In this document: positions 23,805 through 33,200 of the stretch, piece by piece | Position numbering within the stretch: the first letter of the stretch is position 1 | Layout of the letters: every line of letters starts with the position of its first letter | Translations under genes and position numbers: made by a program | Assembly: GCA_034437795.1 (NCBI GenBank) | Contig: DAOTTI010000085.1 | Span: forward strand, 1-46,099 | Source of the DNA: DAOTTI01 sp034437795 | GTDB taxonomy: Bacteria; Chloroflexota; UBA11872; UBA12225 | Length of the DNA stretch: 46,099 bases | Reading direction: 5' to 3' | The notes under the pieces: model-generated | Database searches by the model: none | Told to the model about the DNA's origin: nothing | What the model saw: the letters and a program-made list of their open reading frames with translations, nothing else

Positions 23805-24581
23805 ATGGGTTCGGAGGGGAGGAGCCTCACGCTGCGGTTACGCACCCAGCGACTGGTGGAGCGGGACGGCTACACCGTATGGCAGGTCGAGGAGACGCCC
23901 TGCACCTGGCCGGCGCCGGAGACGGCGCTGGTGCTGTGCGACGTGTGGGACCGCCACACCTGTCGCGGCGCGGAGGAGCGCCTGGAGCGTCTCCTACCGC
24001 GCATGAACCAGGTCGTGCGCGCGCTGCGTCGGGCCGGCGTCCTGATCGTTCACGCGCCGTCGGACACCATCTCATTCTATGAAGGCACCCCCGCGCGCCA
24101 GCGCGTGCTCGATGCCCCGCCGGCCGATCCCCCGCCGGATCGCGAGCACGACGACCCGCCCCTGCCAGTGGACTCGACCGACCCGTGCGACACCTGCCCC
24201 GACGCGCTCCATCCCCGGTATGAGCGGGGCATGCCTTACCCGTGGACGCGCCAGCACCCCGCCATCGAGATCGACCACGGCCGCGACGTGATCTCCGCCA
24301 ATGGCCGCGAGCTGTATCGCTACTACCGCCACCGTGGCATCAACCACCTGCTGATTATGGGGGTGCACACCAACATGTGCATCCTGAACCGCACCTTCGC
24401 CATCAAGCAGATGGTGCGCTGGGGCATCCCCATCGCCCTCATCCGCGACCTCACAGACGCCATGTATCACCCTGCCCGCCCGCCGTACGTCAGCCACGAG
24501 GAAGGGACGCGGCTGGTCGTGGAGTTCATCGAGAAATTCTGGTGTCCGACGGTCGATAGCGATCAACTCCTGGCGTCGTGA
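23805..24581 (+). CDS. Isochorismatase-family cysteine hydrolase
   Basis: The 258-residue protein has ALVLCDVWDRHTC with the catalytic aspartate (D46 or D49), HAPSDTISFYEG, and MGVHTNMCILNRTFAIKQM with the nucleophile C193. This is the isochorismatase/nicotinamidase fold, which hydrolyses amides or related groups; the substrate is unknown. An insert near residues 104-150 is rich in Asp and Pro and includes CDTCPD. The start is supported by AAGGAGGA six bases upstream. It follows the enolase-superfamily gene by 330 bp. Confidence 0.82.
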   Translation: MGSEGRSLTLRLRTQRLVERDGYTVWQVEETPCTWPAPETALVLCDVWDRHTCRGAEERLERLLPRMNQVVRALRRAGVLIVHAPSDTISFYEGTPARQRVLDAPPADPPPDREHDDPPLPVDSTDPCDTCPDALHPRYERGMPYPWTRQHPAIEIDHGRDVISANGRELYRYYRHRGINHLLIMGVHTNMCILNRTFAIKQMVRWGIPIALIRDLTDAMYHPARPPYVSHEEGTRLVVEFIEKFWCPTVDSDQLLAS

Positions 24582-24617
24582 CGCCCCGGCGGCGCCCACC
24601 TCATCGGCCGCTCGCGA

Positions 24618-24725
24618 GCGCGGGCCTCGCTCCCCTGCAAGGACGCCTTCATCGCTCCTGGAGTAAGGCCACGATCGCCGCCAGATCGGGCGCGGGCCTC
24701 ACTCCCCTGCAAGGACGCCTTCATC
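24618..24725 (+). repeat. Direct repeat of 36 bp with a 36-nt interval after the hydrolase gene
   Basis: The sequence from GCGCGGGCCTC to GGACGCCTTCATC at 24618-24653 recurs at 24690-24725 with one mismatch. The 36 nt between are unrelated. There is no open frame through both copies. It begins 36 bp after the hydrolase stop. Equal repeat and interval lengths give it the outline of a one-spacer CRISPR, but the repeat has no clear hairpin and is unlike the other sets. Confidence 0.8.
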
Positions 24726-24832
24726 ACCTCCCACCAGGGACGTGGCGCGAATCCTGCTCTACCCCGGTATGCCGGCCGGGAGCAGAAGCCCGTCGTGGCA
24801 CTGCGCCCGCCGTGCCAATGTAAGGAGCCGTC

Positions 24833-24997
24833 ATGGACGTCATCATCCTTATTCTGCTCATTCTCCTGCTGATCGGCGCCATCGGGCCGCGGGCAGGCTG
24901 GTACGGCACCGCCGGTACGCTCTGGGACGTGCTGAGCCTGATCCTGCTCATTGCCCTGGTGGTCTGGCTGCTGCGGTTGCTAGGGGTCGGCATCTGA
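24833..24997 (+). CDS. 54-residue membrane protein (DUF3309-like)
   Basis: ATG 24833 follows TAAGGAG by six bases and opens a 54-residue frame: MDVIILILLILLLIGAIGPR, a short GWYGTAGTLWDV loop, then LSLILLIALVVWLLRLLGV. Two hydrophobic helices around a Gly/Tyr/Trp turn resemble DUF3309 membrane peptides, which occur widely with no known role. The good ribosome site and clean topology make it a likely real gene despite its size. Confidence 0.65.
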   Translation: MDVIILILLILLLIGAIGPRAGWYGTAGTLWDVLSLILLIALVVWLLRLLGVGI

Positions 24998-25060
24998 CCG
25001 CCTCTCCTGCCGGTCGCTGGCGGCCAGGGGCCTTGCCTGCAGTGACCGTTCGAACTGCCA

Positions 25061-25285
25061 ATGACCACGACGATCGAGCCCGTGGCGCCGGCGATGGCCG
25101 TCCGGCGCCGGTGCGGGCACTGGGAGCAGGTGCCCCTCACCACTGACGAATGGGTGCTATGGGCGTACCGGCACCAGCGCTGTCGCGCCTGCGCGGCCGC
25201 CTGGCTAGACCGCCCCCGGTGCGAAGGGCGCTGTTCCACCGGCCCGCTGGGCCCGAGCAACGACGCGCCCGCGGCGTGGCGGTGA
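25061..25285 (+). CDS. Small Cys/His-containing hypothetical protein
   Basis: A 74-residue frame from ATG 25061 includes RRRCGHWEQVPLTTDEWVLW followed by RCRACAAAWLDRPRCEG. The C-x-H...C-x2-C spacing could bind zinc. No family is recognised and no clear ribosome site precedes it. It lies in a short plus-strand gap after the membrane peptide. Confidence 0.35.
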   Translation: MTTTIEPVAPAMAVRRRCGHWEQVPLTTDEWVLWAYRHQRCRACAAAWLDRPRCEGRCSTGPLGPSNDAPAAWR

Positions 25286-25343
25286 ACGCGTAGAGGTTAG
25301 CCGCCCGGGGCCTGAGGCCGCGCCAAATTGCGGGGCGAAGCCG

Positions 25344-25751
25344 TCACCCGCCCGCACTGGAGACGCCGGAGCCGGACGACGGCGCCTCCGGCGATCGGCC
25401 GGCGAAGCGAGCCACCAGCTCAAGCAAGTGCTGCAGGTCAAACGGCTTGCCAATGTAGGCGTCGGCGTTGATCTGCTGCGCCCGCGCGGCGGCGTCCACC
25501 GCCGCGGTCAGAACGATGATGGGCGCGTGCGGCCCGGGAAGCTGCCGGTAGGACTCGGCGAACTGCCAGCCGTCCATCACCGGCATCCACATATCCAGCA
25601 GGATCACGTCGGGCGGATACTCGCGGGCAAAGTCGAGCGCCACCGCGCCATTCGGCGCGGCCTCCACCTCGTAGCCTTCGTCGGAAAGCACCAGGGTCAG
25701 GATGCGGCGGATGGCGTCGTCATCGTCCACGACCAGGACGCGCTGGCCCAC
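25344..25751 (-). CDS. Single-domain response regulator (receiver only)
   Basis: From GTG 25751, behind GAGGGCAG, the product is about 135 residues: QRVLVVDDDDAIRRILTLVL with the acidic pocket, VILLDMWMPVMDGWQ with the phospho-acceptor aspartate, VLTAA with the switch threonine, and YIGKPFD with the conserved lysine. There is no output domain, so it acts through protein contacts in a phosphorelay or is a CheY-like factor. No histidine kinase is in the window. The frame is open further upstream to 25868, but that part is low-complexity. It is divergent from the Crp/Fnr gene. Confidence 0.83.
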   Translation of the reverse strand: MGQRVLVVDDDDAIRRILTLVLSDEGYEVEAAPNGAVALDFAREYPPDVILLDMWMPVMDGWQFAESYRQLPGPHAPIIVLTAAVDAAARAQQINADAYIGKPFDLQHLLELVARFAGRSPEAPSSGSGVSSAGG

Positions 25752-26175
25752 CAGACTGCCCTCGGAGAACGCCTGCGGAGAACGCCTGCCGGCCTGCAGC
25801 GACCCGCCGGTGTGGCAGCCGCCGGCAGGGTCACGGCCCGGTGGCGGCAAGCAGCTACTATGCCCCATGAATCACAAACGAATAAAGGTTGCCTCGCGGC
25901 GCCTACCCGCCCTGAACGGCGCGGAAAGGGGGGCGCCCCAGGACCGCTTGACGCCAGATCGTGGTCGCCGTCCCTCTTTCCGCGCCGGAGCCGCGGCGAT
26001 GCACCCGCCGCGGGCAATCTCCTCTCCCCATGGCCGTCGTTCCCCGCTCCGTGTCGGAGCGGGGGCGGCGGGGCCAAGCCGCACGGCAGGGATGGGTCGG
26101 GCAGGGGGTGCGGCGCGGCCCCGACCGAAGGGAGTGACGTTTGTCCTCCCTCACAGCGCGGCTCCCACCAACCCG
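25752..26175. other. Divergent intergenic region with a strong hairpin
   Basis: No supportable gene lies between the response regulator and the Crp/Fnr gene. A perfect 10-bp inverted repeat, CCCCGCTCCG with loop TGT and CGGAGCGGGG, sits at 26042-26064. It may be a regulatory stem-loop in the 5' leader of the minus-strand gene or a barrier between the two transcripts. Confidence 0.6.
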
Positions 26176-26204
26176 TTGACAACAGCGCCAGGGTAGCCTA
26201 CAGT
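26176..26204 (+). promoter_or_regulatory. Sigma-70-type promoter of the Crp/Fnr gene
   Basis: TTGACA at 26176-26181 and TACAGT at 26199-26204 are 17 bp apart. Transcription would begin near 26211, so the GTG at 26206 cannot be the start codon, and ATG 26227 is preferred. Confidence 0.65.
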
Positions 26205-26226
26205 TGTGCCGGGAGCCCCATCGGGA

Positions 26227-26925
26227 ATGGCAGTCGCCCCAAGCGAGGTCCATCCCCTGGTACTGACGCAGGTCGGCCTCTTCGCGGAGCTACCTGCCGA
26301 GGCGCTGGCGGGCCTCGCGCCCTCCCTGCGGCGGCGGCGCTATCCGAAGGGCCAGGTCATCTTCTTCCAGGGCGACCCCGGCGCCAGCCTCTGCCTCATT
26401 GAGACCGGTCGCGTCAAGATCGCCCTCACCACCCCCGACGGCAGAGAGTTCGTCCTGGCCCTGCTCGGCCCGGGCGACTACTTCGGGGAGCTCTCCTTGC
26501 TGGACGGCGAGCCCCGCTCCGCCGACGCCATTGCCCTGGAGGCATGCCAGCTCTTGCTCCTACAACGCGACGACTTCCTCCGCTGCCTGAGCGCCCACCC
26601 CTCGGTCGCCATCAGGCTCCTCGCCGCCCTCAGCCGCCGGCTGCGCCGTACCGACCAACTGGTGCAGGAAGCGGCCTTTCTCGACGTCCCCGCCCGTCTG
26701 GCCCGCGTGCTGCTGGAGCAAGCCCAGTCAGCGGACGCAGCGGGGGGCGCGCAACCAGCCGGCGCCGGCCGCCTCACCCAGACGGAGCTAGCGGGGATGA
26801 TCGGCGCCACCCGTGAGAGCGTCAACCGCTGGCTGAGCTACTTCGAGCGCCAGGGGCTCATCCGCCGCCAGCAGGGACGCATTACCATCGTACGGCCCGA
26901 GGGATTGCGCCAGCGCATCTACTGA
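26227..26925 (+). CDS. Crp/Fnr-family transcription regulator
   Basis: The 232-residue protein has an N-terminal cyclic-nucleotide-binding barrel (GQVIFFQGDPGASLCLIETG and PGDYFGELSLLDGEPRSADA, the phosphate-binding cassette) and a C-terminal winged helix (LTQTELAGMIGATRESVNRW). No FNR cysteine cluster is present, so a cyclic nucleotide or other small ligand is likely. The PGDYFGELSLLDGEPRSA segment is close to that of cAMP-binding members, though ligand identity is not proven. A class III cyclase-domain gene begins 99 bp downstream on the same strand, suggesting a functional pair. The start is chosen from the promoter position. Confidence 0.88.
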   Translation: MAVAPSEVHPLVLTQVGLFAELPAEALAGLAPSLRRRRYPKGQVIFFQGDPGASLCLIETGRVKIALTTPDGREFVLALLGPGDYFGELSLLDGEPRSADAIALEACQLLLLQRDDFLRCLSAHPSVAIRLLAALSRRLRRTDQLVQEAAFLDVPARLARVLLEQAQSADAAGGAQPAGAGRLTQTELAGMIGATRESVNRWLSYFERQGLIRRQQGRITIVRPEGLRQRIY

Positions 26926-27024
26926 GCCCCGCCGGCCGGTGCCCGGCCTCCCTGCGCCCCGCGGGCGCGTCTACGTTGGGGACCTCCGGCAAGGGGCCGG
27001 CAAGGGCTCCGCGAAAGAACGTCG

Positions 27025-30000
27025 ATGGCCAATCGTGCATCTGGGACAGTCACCTTTCTCTTCACCGACGTGGAGGGGAGCGCGCGGCGCTGGGAGGAGC
27101 ACCCCGAGGCCATGGCGCAGGCCCTGGCCCACCACAACGCCCTGCTCCGCCGCGCCGTCCAGGCCCACGGGGGGACGGTCTTCAAGACCGTCGGGGACCA
27201 GTTCTGCTGCGTCTTCGCCACCGCCCTGGACGCCCTGCGCGCCGCCGTCGCCGCCCAGCAGGCGCTCCACGCTACGTCCTGGGGCGCCGTCGGCCCCCTG
27301 CGCGTGCGGATGGCCCTGCACAGCGGGGCCGCCCAGTCCCAGGGCGACGACTATCTGGGCCCCGCCGTCAACCGCGTCGCCCGCCTGCTGGCGGCCGGCC
27401 ACGGGGGCCAGGTGCTGCTCTCCCTGGCCAGTACCGAGCTGGTCCGCGACGAGCTACCGGCCGGGGTGAGCCTGCGCGACCTGGGCTCTCACCGTCTGCG
27501 CGACCTGCAGCGCCCCGAGCGGATCGCCCAGGTGGTCATCGCCGGCCTGCCCGCCGACTTCCCCCCGCTGCGCACCCTGGGCAGCCGGCCGAACAACCTG
27601 CCGGCGCAGCCCACGCCGCTGGTGGGGCGCGAGCGCGAGGTCGAGGCTCTCTGCCGGCGCCTGCGCCAGGCGGGGATGCGCCTGGTCACCCTGACCGGCC
27701 CCGGCGGCGTCGGCAAGACGCGGCTGGCCCTCCAGGTGGGCGCTGAGCTGCTGGACCACTTCACCGACGGGGTCTTCCTCGTCTCCCTGGCCTCCATCCG
27801 CGATCCCGCCCTGGTGCCACCCACCCTCGCCCAGGCGCTGGGCGTGCGCGAGGTGGCCGGCCAATCTCTGCTCGCCACTCTCCAGCACGAGCTGCGCGAC
27901 CGGCACCTGCTCCTGCTGCTGGACAACTTCGAGCAGGTGATCGGCGCCGCCCCACTGGTGGCCGACCTCCTGGAGCGCTGCCCGCGCCTCCAGGCGCTGG
28001 TCACCAGCCGCGCCGTGCTGCGCCTGTCCGGCGAGTACGACTTCCCCGTGCCGCCCCTGACCCTGCCCGACCCCGCGCACCCGCCCGCCCTGGAGCGCCT
28101 CACCCAGTATGAGGCGGTGCGCCTGTTCCTGGAGCGGGCGCAGGCCGCGCGCGCCGACTTCGCCGTCACCAACGAGACTGCCCCCGCCGTGGCCGAGCTG
28201 TGCCACCGCCTGGAGGGGTTGCCCCTGGCCATCGAGCTGGCGGCGGCCCGCGTGCGCCTCTTCTCGCCCCCCGCTCTGCTCGCCCGCCTGGAGCGACGGC
28301 TGCCCCTGCTTACCGGCGGGCCCCGCGACCGGCCGGCGCGCCAGCAGACGATGCGGGCGGCGATCGCCTGGAGCTACGACCTGCTCGACCCCGCGGAGCA
28401 GGCCCTCTTCCGCCGCCTGGCCGTCTTCGTCGGGGGCTGGACCATCGAAGCGGCCGAGGCGGTGGCCACCGCGGCCGGTCCGCTGGCGCTGGACCTCCTG
28501 GCCGGGCTCGAGTCGCTGCTGGACAAGAGCCTCCTGCGCTCCACCGGCGCGGACGAAGCCACGCCGCGGTTCGGCATGCTGGAGGTGATCCGCGAGTACG
28601 GGCTGGAGCAGCTGGAGGCCGGCAGTGAGGCGGAAACTACCCGCCGCGCCCACGCCGCCTGGCACCTGGCGCTGGCCGAGCGGGCGGCGCCGGCGCTGGA
28701 TGGCCCCGACCAGGTCGCCTGGCTGGCCCGCCTGGAGCAGGAGCACCACAATCTGCGCGCCGCCTTCGACTGGCTCCTGGCGGAAGGGGACGCCGAAGCG
28801 GCTCTGCGCCTGGGCGGGCTGATCTGGCGCTTCTGGGAGATCCGCGGCCACTTTGGGGAAGGCCGGGCGCGCCTGGCGCAGGCCCTCGCCCATCCCGCGG
28901 CGTCCGCCCCCACCCCGGCGCGGGCGAAAGCCCTGAGCGCGGCCGGCAATCTGGCGTACCGGCAGGGGGACTTCCAGGCGGCCCGCACCCTGCACCAAGA
29001 GTGCCTGGCCATCTGGCGCCTGGCCGGTGACCGCGCAGGCGCCGCCTCCGCCCTGAACAACCTGGGGCTGATCAGCCACCGGCAGGGCGATTTCGCGGCG
29101 GCGCGGGCCTTCCACGAGCAGAGCCTGGCCATCCGGCGCGAGCTGGGCGACGAGCGGGGGCTGGCCGTCACTCTCACCAGCCTGGCGAACGTCCTTCGCG
29201 AGCAGGGCGACTACGGCGGGGCGCGATCGCTCCTCGACGAAGGGCTGGCGATCAAGGAGCGCCTGGGGGACCGCCAGGGAGTCGCGATCACCCTCAACAA
29301 CCTGGCCATCCTGGCGGCGCGCCAGGGCGACTACCCGCGGGCGCGCGCGCTCTTCGAGCAGAGCCTGGCCATCCGGCGGGAGCTGGGTGACCGGTGGGGG
29401 ATCGCCGCGGCGCTGGAGAACCTCGGCTGCGTCGCCTGCGAGGAGGGCGACTACGCCGCGGCACAGCCGCTCTTCGAGGAGAGCCTGGCCATCCGGCAGG
29501 AGCTGGGTGACCGGTGGGGCATCGGCCAGTCACTCTCCAACCTGGGCGCGGTCGCCTGCTGGCACGGCGATGCAGAGGCTGCCCGCGCGCGCTACGAGCA
29601 CTGTCTCGCCATCCGGCGCGAGGTCGGGCACCAGCCGGGTATCGCCGAGGCGCTCAACGCCCTGGGGACGCTCGCCGCCACTCAGGGCGACGTCCCCACC
29701 GCGCGCTCCCTCCTGGCGCAGGCGCTGGCCATCCGGCGCCGGCTTGGCGATCGGCTCGGCATTGCCGAGTCCCTAGAAGGATGGGCCGCCCTGGCGGCGG
29801 CGCAGGGGCAGCCGGAGCGCGCCCTGCGCCTGGCCGGGGCTGCGCTGGGGGCGCGGGAAGCCATCGGTGCCGCCCGCCCGCCGGGCGTACAGGCCATGCT
29901 GGAGCGCTGGTTGGCGTCGGCGCGGCGCGCCCTCAGCGACGAGGCCCAGGCGGCCGCCCTGGCGGCCGGCCAGGCCATGCCGCCGGAGCAGGCCCTGGCG

Positions 30001-30042
30001 TACGCGCTCAACGACGAGCATGGCGAGAGCGACGCCGGCTGA
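27025..30042 (+). CDS. Cyclase-NB-ARC ATPase-TPR regulator
   Basis: The 1005-residue protein has three parts. Residues 1-175 are a class III nucleotide cyclase domain (TFLFTDVEGSARRWEEH with D15; KTVGDQFCCVF with D58). Residues about 198-600 are a STAND/NB-ARC-type ATPase with Walker A LTGPGGVGKTRLAL (224-) and Walker B LLLLLDNFEQ. The rest is about ten 40-residue TPR units with a recurring SLAIRRELGD pattern, very similar at DNA level between 29100 and 29530. There is no DNA-binding domain. Such proteins are common in Chloroflexota and actinobacteria, with unknown signals. It probably senses a partner by TPRs and makes a cyclic nucleotide; the upstream Crp-type gene is a plausible receiver. 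Confidence 0.85.
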   Translation: MANRASGTVTFLFTDVEGSARRWEEHPEAMAQALAHHNALLRRAVQAHGGTVFKTVGDQFCCVFATALDALRAAVAAQQALHATSWGAVGPLRVRMALHSGAAQSQGDDYLGPAVNRVARLLAAGHGGQVLLSLASTELVRDELPAGVSLRDLGSHRLRDLQRPERIAQVVIAGLPADFPPLRTLGSRPNNLPAQPTPLVGREREVEALCRRLRQAGMRLVTLTGPGGVGKTRLALQVGAELLDHFTDGVFLVSLASIRDPALVPPTLAQALGVREVAGQSLLATLQHELRDRHLLLLLDNFEQVIGAAPLVADLLERCPRLQALVTSRAVLRLSGEYDFPVPPLTLPDPAHPPALERLTQYEAVRLFLERAQAARADFAVTNETAPAVAELCHRLEGLPLAIELAAARVRLFSPPALLARLERRLPLLTGGPRDRPARQQTMRAAIAWSYDLLDPAEQALFRRLAVFVGGWTIEAAEAVATAAGPLALDLLAGLESLLDKSLLRSTGADEATPRFGMLEVIREYGLEQLEAGSEAETTRRAHAAWHLALAERAAPALDGPDQVAWLARLEQEHHNLRAAFDWLLAEGDAEAALRLGGLIWRFWEIRGHFGEGRARLAQALAHPAASAPTPARAKALSAAGNLAYRQGDFQAARTLHQECLAIWRLAGDRAGAASALNNLGLISHRQGDFAAARAFHEQSLAIRRELGDERGLAVTLTSLANVLREQGDYGGARSLLDEGLAIKERLGDRQGVAITLNNLAILAARQGDYPRARALFEQSLAIRRELGDRWGIAAALENLGCVACEEGDYAAAQPLFEESLAIRQELGDRWGIGQSLSNLGAVACWHGDAEAARARYEHCLAIRREVGHQPGIAEALNALGTLAATQGDVPTARSLLAQALAIRRRLGDRLGIAESLEGWAALAAAQGQPERALRLAGAALGAREAIGAARPPGVQAMLERWLASARRALSDEAQAAALAAGQAMPPEQALAYALNDEHGESDAG

Positions 30043-30210
30043 CGGAAACGAGCCTCACCCCGCCAGTGCAGCATGCCTTCCGCGCCCGCAGGCGGAGAGA
30101 GTGGCCACTCTCCCCGCCTGTAGGGACTTCCCTCTCCCTTTGCCACAGGGCCAGGGTGAGGGCGCCGCGTCGTTAGGCGTCCTGGCTAGGCGCCGCCCCG
30201 CCGGCTCACG
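30043..30210. other. Convergent intergenic region with a hairpin-type repeat
   Basis: The gap between two convergent genes contains CCCTCTCCCTTTGCCACAGG followed by GCCAGGGTGAGGG (30131-30163), a degenerate member of the GGGAGAGGG hairpin family. It may serve as a shared terminator. A shorter inverted GAGAGTGGCCACTCTC also occurs near 30097-30112. Confidence 0.5.
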
Positions 30211-33200
30211 CTACTCGTACACGGCGCCATAGCCGGCCAGCTCCACCTGCTGGGGGCTGTCCGCCGCGTCGTCGTGGAACTCGAGCAGCGCCCAGCGCAG
30301 GTCCGGGCCGGCCGGCGCAAAGGCGACGTACACCACGCAGGCCGTACCGGGAGCGAGCACCGCGCCGCTGCAGCTCTCCTTCAGGATTGGGAAGTCGGCG
30401 GCGAACTTGCCGCTCACCCATACCCCCTTGATCTGCAGCTTCGCGCCCCCGCTATTCGTCAGCGCCACCTCCACCGGGTGGCTGGTCGTGCCAGCGGGCT
30501 GCTCGCCGAAGTCCCATTTCATCGGGTCGAGCGACACCGCCGGCGCGGGCGGCGGGGCCGCGCTCGCCCCTGACCCGCTGAGCGCGACGGTGTGCACGCC
30601 CGGCGTGGCATTGGTGGCGATCTCCAGCGTTGCGCTCCGCGCGCCCGCTGCCGATGGGCGGAAGACGAGGTTGAAGGTGCACATCGCCCCCGGGTCGAGC
30701 GAGTACCCGGGCGTGAGCACGGCCGGCCTGGGGGAGCAGCGCACGTCGCCCTCGATCCAGAAGTCGGCAGCGTTGGTGCCACTGACGCCGAAGCCGTAGA
30801 TCATCAGTTCCATCTGGCCACCGGCAGTCAGCGTCACCTGCTGCGGCGCGCTGATCGCGCCGGGTTTTAGCGTGCCGAAGCTGAGGGCGCTGGGCGTGAG
30901 CGTGATCGTCGGCTCCACGCCGGTACCGTCCAGCGTCACCGTACTCTGGCTGCCGGGCACGTTATTCGCGTTGTGGGTGATGGTCAGCGTGGCGCTGCGT
31001 TGCCCGGCGACGCTGGGCGTGAAGGCGACGACGATGACGCAGCTCTGGCCGGCCGCCAGCGTCGTCGGCGGGACCCCGCAGGCGACGAGCGGTGGCGCCG
31101 CGGGAGCCGTGCTGATGGCGAACTCGCCGGCGTTCGTTCCGCCGATGCTGATGCCGCTGATGCTGAGCGTGTCCGTGCCGTCGTTGGTGAGATACAGGCC
31201 TAACGTCCCCGTGGCGCCCACGCGCTGCCTGGGGAACGCCAGCGTCGTGGGGCTGAGCTTGGCCGTGGGCACGCCTTTGGCGACGCCGTCGAGCGGTACG
31301 CTGGTCTCGCCCGCGCGGCTCGTGCCGTTGTTGCCGTCGTGGCTGATCCCCAGCACCGCCGTGCGCGGGCCGGCCGGATACGGCCCCGTGGGGGAGAAGG
31401 TGACGCCCACGTTACAGAAGGCGTTGGGGGCCAGCGTGATCGGTGGGGTGCCGCACGGCATTGCGACGCCCGCGCTGGTGGTGCCGAACTGGGGATCGCT
31501 GGTGCCAAAGCTCTTGATGGTCAGGTTCAGGTTCCCGCCGTTCTTGAGCGTCACCGTCTGAGGGGCGCTGGTCGTGCCGAACACCTGGCTGCCGAAGCTC
31601 AGGCTCGTCGGGCTGACCAGGAGCCTGGCCTCGAACCGCATCCCCTGCATTGGCTCCACGTTCCCCGCCTGGTCCGTCGCCCAGAAGAAGACGTCCGTCG
31701 GCCCCGGCGAAGGGACGCTCAATTGCGCGTAGCTGCCGAGCACCGTCTGGACGGGGCCACCATTCATCTGATACTGGATCTGCTTCACGCCGGACCCGCC
31801 GTCGCTGGCGCTCAGCATGAGCACCCCGCCGGCCGTAGAGGCGCTGGTCCTGGGCGCCGTCTTGTCTAGCCGCACCACTACCTGCTTCGGGTACTCCACG
31901 TTGCCCGCGTTGTCCATGGCCCAGAAGCGCAGCGTGGTTTGCCCTTCCTTGGAGATGACGACGGACGTGGACGCGCCGCCGGCGGCCGTCCTGGGGATGA
32001 GCTGGGCCGAGCCCGCGACCGACTCGTAGGTGATGGACTGGATGGCGGTCGGACTGTTGTAGACGGAGCTTGAACCGCTGACCTGCGCGCTGATGGTTAC
32101 TGTCGTGTCGCGGTTCGTCCAGCCGACGGCGTTGAGCGCCGGCGAGAGCGTGGCGGTGCTGACCGGCGGGACGCCACCGATCCACACCGTGGCGGTCCCG
32201 TTCTGGCGGTCGATGCCGAGGACGGTGATCCCGACGTTGTTGTTGACCGCCGGATCGGCGAAGGTGTCGCCGACGCCGAGACCGGTGCGGCCGGCGCTAC
32301 CGCTCTTCATGAGATACGTCTGTCCGCCGGGCAAGACCTGGTGGACCACCACTGCGTCGGCGGGCAGGCCTTGATCCCATCCCGCGCGGCGCCGGAACTC
32401 CACCGTATAGATGGCGCTGGATAGGCCGATGGGCACCTGGACCATCAGGTCGCCGGGCCGCGAGGCGTCGTCCAGCGCGGCCAGCGTGACCGTGGCTGGG
32501 CCTGCGGTGTAGCGGATGCGGCTGGCGGGGATCCAGCCGAACCAGGCGCGGTAGGGGGCGATGAGCCCTGGGCCGCTCTGCCCGAATGGCGAGCGCTGGA
32601 ACGTGGGGTTCGCATAGCCGCAGGTGCTGCCGCTGCCGAAGGTGTCCGCGCTCATCACGTCCCAGGCGTCGCCGTACTCCGCCCCGTCGTAGCAGCGCGA
32701 GTGGAGATACAAGCCGTAGCCGTGCATCATCTCCTGCGCCGCCGTGGGGATGCGCAGCGACGACGCCGTGAGGGCGGCGGTGCCGAAGGTCCGCGTCGTG
32801 CCGCCGATGGTGACGCTCTGCTGGCCGCCCCAGTACTGGCCGGCATCGTCGTTCCAGAAGACCACGATGCCATAGTAGCTGGACGCGATCATCGACGCGG
32901 GGAAGTGAGGGTCCTTCATGGCCGCGTCGACGCAGGCCTGGAGCTTCTGGGGCCGGCCACCGGGCTGGGGCCCACCCAGGTTGAGGTGCTGCTGCAAGGT
33001 GAACGGCATGGTGTACCAGCCGTGCACCGTCGATCCTGTCAGGTCGATGGCGCCATAGGAGACGTCTTTGAAGTAGTCAAAGACCCCGCCTTTCCCCGCG
33101 CCCGATTCCGAGAAGAAGTCGCGCAGGACCGATAACGCCTTGGGCTCGCCGGCAACGTCCTGAAACTTGCAGGCGATGATCGCCCATTTGGTGTTGCCCG

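Noticed and set aside
23507..24082. A 191-residue plus-strand frame before and into the hydrolase
   Set aside because: It overlaps the hydrolase in another phase, has no family features, and the hydrolase has the good ribosome site.
27454..29115. A 553-residue minus-strand open frame
   Set aside because: It is antisense to the cyclase-ATPase-TPR gene; its Gln/Gly-rich composition reflects the complement of Leu/Ala codons.
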